From positions 35,776,595-35,840,594 of the forward strand of contig CM066989.1 in assembly GCA_033977485.1 (NCBI GenBank): DNA of 64,000 nucleotides. Reading direction: 5' to 3'. Made by a program: the position numbers and the translations under genes. The notes under the pieces are model-generated. The model ran no database searches, was not told where the DNA came from, and was given only the letters and a program-made list of their open reading frames with translations. Every line of letters starts with the position of its first letter. Position 1 is the first letter of the stretch. The DNA comes from Hydrangea macrophylla (taxonomy: Eukaryota; Streptophyta; Magnoliopsida; Cornales; Hydrangeaceae). Positions 56,900 through 64,000 of the stretch are shown here, piece after piece.

Positions 56900-58129
56900 A
56901 TGGATCCAGAAGGTTTGGAAGCAAGAATGACAGAAATGATCAACCAACAGTCTGAACGGTTGGCCCAAGTTTTATCCTTCATGGAGGAATTGAAGCAGCA
57001 GCGGCCGCAGCCTCCACCTGGGTTTGAACCACCCCTACATGAGAACGACGGAGAAGAAGTATGGTTTCAAGGGGTCCCGCCGCCTGCATATGAGAAAAAG
57101 CTCCAAGAGAAAATGGATAAGGTCGACAAGCTCGAGAACATACTAAGGAAGAGTAAAGGGATCGACGACTACATGCTAGATCTGGAAGGCCTTTTTGAGC
57201 CTGTTAAGCTGAAACTGCCAGAAAACTTCAAGATGCCTGAAATTGATCGTTTTGATGGAACCGGGAATCCGAAGAGCCATGTAAAGTTCTGCATGAGTGT
57301 TTTCCAATCAATGGGCTGCAGCCATGAGCACATCGCAATGTTGTTCCCTCAAACCCTCGCCAAGGCTGCTCTATCTTGGTTTCTGACCTTGGAGGTTTCT
57401 AAGACGCGGACTTGGGAAGATATAGTCCAGGTCTTCGTTGATCATTACTCCTACAACCAAGAGCTCGATGTCACCATCCGGGATCTGGAGACTACCCGGC
57501 AGAACTTCAATGAGTCCTTCGCTGCGTTCTTGAGCAGATGGAGGAGCAAAGTGGCCCAAATGACCCACCGACCAATCGAAAAGGAACAAGTCTGGATGTT
57601 GATCAAGAATCTACTGCCGCTGTACCATGAGAAACTCTTCTACCAATCCATCTCAACATTTGAAGAACTGTTTGAGATTGGGACTAGAATTGAGGATGCA
57701 ATCAGGGAAGGGAAAATCAAGAATGAAGAATCGCAAAGCCAGTCCAAGAGGCCCGACTACTCCCGAAACCCTTCGAATGTCAACGCCCTTAGTAACCAAC
57801 CCATGGCCTGTTCTCCCCAATCATACCAGTTCACAAACCAAACCAGCTCGCCTAGCCGCCCTTACCAAAATAGGGTACCCCGTGAATTCTCCAAGCTGGA
57901 TATCTCTCCCTCCGTAGCCTTAGGCTGCCTGCTAAAAAAGGGACACCTCCAACTCCTTCAGCCTCGTGCTGACCCCCCACCACCTAACTGTAACATGTCC
58001 AAACGATGTGCCTACCACCAAGGCCCAGGCCATGACACCGACCGGTGCATACGTCTCCGCCATGATATCCAAGACCTCATTGATCGAGGAATCATCGAGC
58101 CACCACCCATTCAACCCCATATCACCTAA
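56900..58129 (+). CDS. gag: Gag protein of a Tat-lineage TR-GAG element
   Basis: A 409-residue capsid/nucleocapsid precursor that would package element RNA in cytoplasmic particles. The N-terminal third is helical and coiled-coil prone (residues 5-35, 65-85). A retrotransposon gag domain spans about 120-265 (FDGTGNPKSHVKFCMSVF, TLAKAALSWF, TWEDIVQVFVDHY, ESFAAFLSRWR). A Ser/Gln/Pro linker follows. The zinc knuckle-like CAYHQGPGHDTDRC has Cys370, His373, His378 and Cys383: the CCHC spacing with the second Cys replaced by His, as usual in this lineage. It ends QDLIDRGIIEPPP and a TAA. The ATG at 56900 is the first in frame and starts the conserved helical region. No frame downstream encodes protease or pol. 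The frame is undamaged, so it may still be expressed. Confidence 0.92.
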   Translation: MDPEGLEARMTEMINQQSERLAQVLSFMEELKQQRPQPPPGFEPPLHENDGEEVWFQGVPPPAYEKKLQEKMDKVDKLENILRKSKGIDDYMLDLEGLFEPVKLKLPENFKMPEIDRFDGTGNPKSHVKFCMSVFQSMGCSHEHIAMLFPQTLAKAALSWFLTLEVSKTRTWEDIVQVFVDHYSYNQELDVTIRDLETTRQNFNESFAAFLSRWRSKVAQMTHRPIEKEQVWMLIKNLLPLYHEKLFYQSISTFEELFEIGTRIEDAIREGKIKNEESQSQSKRPDYSRNPSNVNALSNQPMACSPQSYQFTNQTSSPSRPYQNRVPREFSKLDISPSVALGCLLKKGHLQLLQPRADPPPPNCNMSKRCAYHQGPGHDTDRCIRLRHDIQDLIDRGIIEPPPIQPHIT

Positions 58130-59649
58130 GCCCATGGCCTATCCTCTCAAATGATCCCTGTCATTGACACCCATGAATGTTGAATCCGTGCAGTGGAGCG
58201 ATAGTGTTTGGAACTTCTGCTAAAATAATAATAATAATAAATGGGTCACAAAGACACTCCATTTGAGACCAAGTCGAGTCTGTTCTATGTTTTGAGTATA
58301 TTTCAAGTTTAGTCTTATGGTCAAGTTCGTCCGTCATCGAGTTGTTGTGAGTCTGTATCGAGTAATGTAATCCTTCTCTTCTGAATGGAATGAAGTCTCA
58401 ATTTGCTTAATCTGATGTGCCTAGTCATAAATGCATGAATCACTAAACTGAAGTGTCACTTTTCAAATTACTATGGATATTACTCTGCTAATAATCTTTC
58501 TACGACAAAACAAAAAAGAATCCTGAAAGGTTAAAGTCGATTTCCCGCTGACACTGATGAAGAGCTGAGAATTGAATAGCTTTACTTTAAGAATTTAAAG
58601 ATGCTCTTGCCTCAATCTTGAAAAGACATACTTGGAACTGACTTGGGGCTTGCCCAACATCCTTTTTCCACCATTTCGAAGCCTTAAGCCCAATCCAATT
58701 GGGAGTCACGCAATCTGTCTGATTGAAAAGCAATGCGAACTTAGCCCTTGATGGTAGCCAAACATTTCAGTGAGTTTCATCTCCACTTTCAAAAAAAAAA
58801 AAAAAGAAAGAAAAAGAAAAGAAAAGAAAAGAAAAAGCTCGCTAGGTTGAAAACCCGAAAGGGCACCTAGGCAAAAGTTAGAGCTGAAAAAGGTGTTGAT
58901 TTCCAAAATCTGACCCTAGCCAGTCAAAATGTTGGAGGAAAATTTTGATAGAATCATACGCTTCAAAATACATCTTAAGAACGTGCCAAGATCACATTTC
59001 AAAAGGCACAGAATGACCACAAATAAATTCCGAGAGCTGACATGCACATTCTGAAATTCTGAGATTGCGATTGAAAGATTTCACAAGAATCGACTACATT
59101 AAAAGGCAAAATTGACTGGCTAGGCGAAAGTGAAAAGGATCAATCCTCAAAACAAAACAATAAGAAAAAGAAAAAGAAAAGAAAGGGAGATTGAAACTAA
59201 ATCCTTTCATTCAAAGCTACCACAAGTGGCTCAAGTTTGAACTCCTTTGACGATTGGTTTGAAAAACCCTCATACCTCTAACCCCTTATTTCAGACCTTG
59301 ACTTGAACTACGCTCGACCTGATTCCCACTCGGGGATACGTAGGCAACCGCATCGGTTCGGTCACCCCACCTACCCAAAAATCAACTCGCTTCTTTTCAA
59401 CCATGGCCCGAACTACGTTGGACCTGATCCCCACTTGGGGGTACGTAGGCAGACTTTCAAAAGGAAAAGAAGGATGGCTCGCTAGGTCGAAAATCCAAAA
59501 GGACGCCTAGGCAAAAATTAGAGTTAAATCCAAGGTGAGCAATAACAAAAGAGAGAAAAGAGCTTTCTAGGTCACCTCACTAGTGCCTAGGCAAAAGTTA
59601 TGAGCATTTGAGAGATTAAAGTCACGGTCCATGCCTCAAGCAAGAAAAT
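58130..59649 (+). other. Non-coding post-gag region of family D
   Basis: Where pol would be expected there is only AT-rich DNA with an A/GAAAA tract (about 58790-58835), GCTCGCTAGGT...CGCCTAGGCAAAA repeats (58838-58880, 59478-59515, 59565-59600), and two copies of TACG-(C/T)T(C/G)GACCTGAT...GGG(G/A)TACGTAGGC (about 59310-59345 and 59410-59450). The latter motif is common in the 3' region of Tat-type elements and recurs at 61905-61937. No reading frame of note. Confidence 0.65.
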
Positions 59650-59870
59650 CACCTTCCACACTAGGGGCAAACTTCGGCTACCCGCCTCGTTTGCCTGACT
59701 TTTACTATCTACCCTTCACACAAGGGGCAAACTTCGGTCACCTACCTCGTTTGCCCAAAACCTCCAATGAACCTTCCTCCAAACTAGGGGCAAACTTCGG
59801 TCATTTACCTCGTTTGCCTACCGATCCCACTTCATGCCCTTCAAACTAGGGGCAAACTTCGTTTGCCACC
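59650..59870 (+). repeat. PPT-like GGGGCAAACTTCGG repeat array
   Basis: Four copies of (C)TAGGGGCAAACTTCGG or AAGGGGCAAACTTCGG, three followed by (T/C)(C/A)(C/T)(C/T)(C/T)(G/A)CCTCGTTTGCC, at about 50-60-bp spacing. The first part matches the real PPT (GAGGGGCAAAC, 62091), so the array multiplies PPT-like sites 2.3 kb before the true one. Confidence 0.75.
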
Positions 59871-60732
59871 CGATCCCTGTACACCAATGGTAAGCCTTCA
59901 AGTCACAATATTGTCTTGAACAGATGGAAATGGAGCATCTTTTATTCTATAAGCTAAGGCACTAATTCAAAGCACATCTTGGGAGAAGCAAAGAAATTGA
60001 TTAGATCAATAGGGAGGAATTTTCAAAAAACCAGATTTATTAGCAAAGTGCTGACATATCAAGATGAGGAGTGAACATAAAAGATGAGCGGTACATCATT
60101 CATGGTAAAGGCACTTTGGATCGTGGCAATTTGAGAATTTCATGTCCAAGTCAATCCTTCTTTATTTGAGTCAGTAGTAATCTGATCACAAGTGTGTCAG
60201 AGACCGAGGTTTCATACAAACTAACCCAACTTTCCTTGTCGTTCCCGTTAAGTCCATTTGTCCTGATGGTCTCAAATGTGTGGGTTAAAGGTGATTCCCA
60301 ATTATAAAAAAAAAAAAAAAAAACTTTGGATATAAGCAGAAGTGCCAAACATTATTACTACACCAGTCAAGGTCATAACATGAGAATGTCCCAGGTACGA
60401 GTGACATAAACTCGTAAGTGGTTGCAAACTACAAACCGACACTTGTTTCTCAAGGCGGCCGATCGGAGAAAATATCGCCAGCACTGAGAAACTATTGCTG
60501 ATAAGGTGTGTCGATGAGACGTGTTGTTGAGGTGTTTTAGGGCCCAAAGTCTAGATGTGTTGATAAGGAGTGTTGATAAGATGCATTTTAGGGCCCAAAG
60601 TCTGGATGTGTTGATAAGGAGTGTTGATAAGATGCGTTTTAGTGCCCAAAGTCCAAGTGTGTTGTTGAGGAAGAGCATCAGATGTGTCGAGGAACATCAG
60701 AAGAGAGTATTGTTGAAGAGAACATCGGATGT

Positions 60733-61260
60733 GTTGAGGAACATCAGATTTGTTGAGAAGCGTCGTTGAAGAGTTGAGGAATATCGGATGAGTTGAGGAA
60801 CATCAGATTTGTTGAGAAGCGTCGTTGAAGAGTTGAGGAATATCGGATGAGTTGAGGAACATCAGATTTGTTGAGAAGCATCGTTGAAGAGTTGAGGAAT
60901 ATCGGATGAGTTGAGGAACATCAGATTTGTTGAGAAGCGTCATTGAAGAGTTGAGGAATATCGGATGGGTTGAGGAACATCAGATTTGTTGAGAAGCGTC
61001 TTTGAAGAGTTGAGGAATATCGGATGAGTTGAGGAACATCAGATTTGTTGAGAAGCGTCGGATGAGTTGAGGAACATCAGATTTGTTGAGAAGCGTCGGA
61101 TGAGTTGAGGAACATCAGATTTGTTGAGAAGCGTCATTGAAGAGTTGAGGAATATCGGATGGGTTGAGGAACATCAGATTTGTTGAGAAGCGTCTTTGAA
61201 GAGTTGAGGAATATCGGATGGGTTGAGGAACATCAGATTTGTTGAGAAGCATCATGGAAA
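60733..61260 (+). repeat. 59/38-bp minisatellite in the family D 3' region
   Basis: GTTGAGGAACATCAGATTTG recurs at 60733, 60792, 60851, 60910, 60969 and 61028 (period 59). Two 38-bp short units follow (61066, 61104), then 61163 and 61222 (59 again). The short units lack the GTTGAAGAGTTGAGGAATAT part. Upstream, 60520-60730 has a looser version (GTGTTGATAAGGAGTGTTG). The 82-101-codon frames here merely translate the repeat. Confidence 0.9.
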
Positions 61261-62086
61261 AATCGAGAAGCATCGTTAAGATTTGAAGAACACCGTTGAC
61301 AATCAAGAAGCCTTGAGAAAGCACCGTCAAAGATTCGAGGAACAACGTAAGCGCCATTGAGAATTGAGGATTGAGAAGCACCGTTGAGACTTTGGGAGTC
61401 ACCGAGTCCATAGTGTCACGACTAAGAGGAGCACGAGTCAAGAATTACTTCACCCAACATGACACATAGCCCATCGGTTGCGGAACACACAAATCACAAA
61501 GCCCACTGGAGTGGCAAACACACCATAAGCATTCTTTTGAGCACCACAGTATCACTTTGAGCACCACGCTCTTCCTTGAGTAAGACCTCCAGGTCGAGCT
61601 CCCTCACAAGTCTATTAGTCATAGTGAAGCATAGATCACCAAGCCCACTGAGAGTGGCAAAAGCACTGAACACATGTACTAGGACCACAAGCGTTTTAGA
61701 ACACAATACAGGCATGACACAAGTCCACTCGGAGTGGTACACCCCACAGCACCAATTCATGCTAGGATCAGAACACTAGACATGATAGGACTTAGGAAAA
61801 AATTCATATCACATCCATGCATAGCATATCACTCTTATAACATAGCATCCGCCTGATTGTTGTGTATGTGCATGTGTGATTTATTCCTTTGTGCCCTGAA
61901 CTACGTCCTGGTCTGATTCCCCTTGGGATACGTAGGCAGCTCACGCAGAGCACGACCAGCGCTAGCCTCAGCATCATTGCATCTTTTACAAACGCTTTTT
62001 ATCCTAAATCTATAGCCTCCAAAAGACCTGTCTCTTCAAAACTTTGGCACTCGCTTGCGACATGCGTTGCCTCGCAAGTTCCTGCC
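61261..62086 (+). other. Non-coding 3' region of family D before the PPT
   Basis: Degenerate continuation of the GAGAAGCACCGTTGAG repeat to about 61400, then unique DNA with the TGAACTACGTCC...GGGATACGTAGGCAGC motif (61898-61940). No supported gene. Confidence 0.55.
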
Positions 62087-62100
62087 AAAGAGGGGCAAAC
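62087..62100 (+). other. Polypurine tract of family D
   Basis: AAAGAGGGGCAAAC directly before the 3' LTR start TGTAGACACC at 62101; plus-strand primer site. Confidence 0.85.
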
Positions 62101-64000
62101 TGTAGACACCCCATTTTGTCGGCTATCAGATTTAGGAGACCCATAGCTTGGTGGTTCACAATGATCGTAAAAGACGCAAAAGGACTCCTGGAAGTCAGCT
62201 CTATCTCTCAGAATGCTCAGAATGACCAAAATGCCCCTGAAAGCCTGAAAACTCTCAGATTTGGTCCCAAAGTTCTGGAAACATGCTACGTCGTAAGAAA
62301 AGCAATAAAATGAGTTTTTAAGTAAAAATCTGGATGAAATCGTCAGCTCCCAGAGACCCCCGGAAGTCCCGGAAGTCCCCCGAAAGTCCCCGTTGACCGG
62401 TTTGACCAAGGTTTAACTAGGTTTGACCAAGGTTTGACCAGGTTTGACCAAATTTGACCAAGTTTGACCGAAATCGTCCGAATTCACCGGAATCATTAGA
62501 AAAGTATTAAAATGAGTTTTAAAAGAGAATCGCGCGAAAACGTCGGCTCCTGGGAGCTCCCGGAGGTTCCCAGAACTTCCCGGGAATCCCAAGTTTGACC
62601 AGTTTGACCAAGATTTGACTTTGGAATCGGGGCACCAAAACAATTTTCAAATATTTTTCATGGATACTAGAGGTCAATAGCTTTCCAACGGTATATCGCA
62701 CATAATTCCTGGATTTAAAACGAATTTATTTTGAATTTCCGAAGGTGAAAAAGGCGATCAAATCAGCTTTTATCGTGAATACCGCAAAACTTTTCAAAGT
62801 GACCTATCCCCGAACTATTTTTTATGTAAAGTAGACTCCATTACCTTTCCAACGATATATCACAACCTCAATTTGGAGTTCGTATGCATTTTCTGTGAAT
62901 TTCGGACGAAATAGGGCCTTTTCGCGAATACCGGAACCTCTGGGGGCCTAAACGTAATTTTCTGGGCTTCTGAGGAGCAGTGCCGCCGCGGCACTGGCCC
63001 ACTGCCGCCGCGGCACTGGCCCAGTGCCGCCGCGGCACTCAAACCTCGCAGAGTCCATTTTTGTAATTTTTTTGGGGGTCCAATTTGATTAATTGAAAGC
63101 CAAAACGACATAGTTTTATGTTCACAGTTGTTTGGGACCAATGGGAGTACTTCTAAAACCCCAAAACCACCCCAAATTGGCCTATTTAAACCCCCCATTG
63201 CTCTTCATTTTGGGGGAGCCAAATGCAAAGCTTAAAAAATTGTAGAGAAGAAGAGAGATAGAGATAGGTTTAGAAGAGAGAAAGGGAGCTTCTCCCATTG
63301 ATTTTCCATAAGAAAGTGAGTTTTATTCTTGTTTTCTTCCATCATCCTTCTATATACTTCACATTCAAAGTCCACTCCAACCCTCATTCTTGAGCATTCA
63401 TGAGATAGGAAGCTACTTCCATGTCCAAATGTCAAAATCTATGAGTGAAACACCAAGCTACAAGTCCAAAATCACATTGATTATCATCTATTGATTGCTA
63501 TTTACTTGCTTTGATTATATATATGTTCATCTCTCCTTATCTCATTTCTTTTTCTTTTCTTTATTTACTTACTAGTTCATCATCATCTAAGTGATGACAT
63601 GAAGTTTGGGGTGAGTGAATCCTTATGGATAGTAGCTCTTGACCTCAAAAACATGTTTGATAGATGATCATAACCTCAATACTTCCAAGGTATTCTTGGA
63701 ATGTATTGAAGTTATGCCCAAAAATAAAATAAATCTCTCCAACAATCTTGGAGGTTCTTAAATGATGAGTTTGATGTAGGTATTCTAAGTGGATATGATC
63801 CTCATTGAGTGTTGAAAACATGTTTTCAAAACATCTATTTCAAAACCCCTCTCAATCCCTCTCATTTGGTTTCAAGAAACTAAACTTTGTTTTCTCTAAA
63901 ATCTTCAAAACAATGAGTCAAAACAGTGAGTGAGTTGAGTTCAAAGATTTTTCTAGAACACAATACTCAACATATGGATACAAGGCCACTTGGAAAGTCT
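62101..64000 (+). repeat. Family D 3' LTR, first 1900 bp (cut by window end)
   Basis: Matches 52184-54083 almost base for base. Visible differences include a shortened CCCGGAAGT run (one 9-bp unit fewer), one TTTGACT to TTTAACT change, and a few transitions, several at CG sites. The W-box array, GC-rich triple repeat and TATA-like site are all present. Confidence 0.92.

Larger units (their letters stand above)
52184..64000 (+). mobile_element. Family D element: gag-only Tat-lineage (TR-GAG) LTR retrotransposon
   Basis: Canonical order: 5' LTR (52184-55505), PBS (55509-55526), minisatellite, gag (56900-58129), long non-coding 3' region, PPT (62087-62100), 3' LTR from 62101, truncated by the window edge. 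The offset between LTR starts is 9917 bp. There is no protease, RT, RNase H or integrase frame in 58130-62086, so it must borrow enzymes from a full Tat relative. By eye about ten differences separate the first 1.9 kb of the two LTRs, indicating recent insertion. The right target duplication is out of view; CTCCC (52179-52183) is the left candidate. Confidence 0.9.

Noticed and set aside
60302..60769. Reading frames of 81-101 codons
   Set aside because: They translate the TGTTGATAAG/AAGTCTGGATG repeat in different frames, with leucine/serine repeats and no domain.
1..64000. tRNA or intact rRNA genes
   Set aside because: None seen on either strand by eye. The only rRNA-like stretch is the incomplete 5S-like block at 52101-52165.

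Overview
This is nuclear DNA of a flowering plant, most likely a eudicot with a repeat-rich genome. The evidence is chromodomain-bearing Ty3/gypsy polyprotein pieces, a plant-specific LOB-domain (LBD) gene, a Tat-lineage gag element and a 5S-rRNA-like Cassandra-type fragment. I cannot name the species. No ordinary single-copy host gene is obvious. Almost all of the window is LTR-retrotransposon DNA in three states: broken chromovirus pieces (families A, B and C, my labels), captured host sequence, and one well-preserved Tat-type element (family D).

1-51989 is a mosaic of long LTRs: family A about 3.0 kb, starting TGTAATAACCCG; family B about 3.3 kb, starting TGTCATGACCCG and ending GGGGGCGTGACA. 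Fifteen successive LTR blocks alternate strictly in strand: B+ 1-95, A- 96-2556, B+ 2557-5750, A- 5751-8339, A+ 12206-15225, B- 15226-17962, B+ 19597-25074, B- 25159-28139, B+ 28885-32240, B- 32241-33834, B+ 33835-34374, B- 34488-37776, B+ 43244-46015, A- 46016-48799, A+ 50569-51989. Read in pairs these make units of the form [LTR-, internal DNA, LTR+]. The 5' ends of the LTRs face inwards on polyprotein remnants or captured DNA, and their 3' ends lie back to back.

Two of these units hold an LBD gene copy. The copy at 9541-10626 has lost its N-terminus, including the first zinc cysteine. The copy at 41183-42314 has a complete LOB domain and a promoter-like upstream region, but a frameshift near its 3' end. 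A 3'-flanking 'tail' cassette broken by A-tracts follows both LBD copies and recurs alone in two more units (17963-18914, 28140-28884). All polyprotein pieces are truncated: A at 8385-9540 (-, internal stop), 11829-12160 (+) and 48845-50568 (-); B at 18915-19553 (+). A solo LTR of family C (20172-22405), with 5-bp CAAAT target duplications, interrupts one B LTR. An 898-bp hairpin element (39741-40638) lies upstream of the better LBD copy.

52184-64000 is a family D element with a 3.3-kb 5' LTR, PBS, gag, 3' minisatellites, PPT and the first 1.9 kb of the 3' LTR. It has gag (56900-58129) but no pol, so it is a TR-GAG-type non-autonomous element. Its two LTRs are nearly identical, so it is a recent arrival. 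No tRNA gene, CRISPR array, operon or prokaryotic feature was seen. All similarity and age statements were made by eye.
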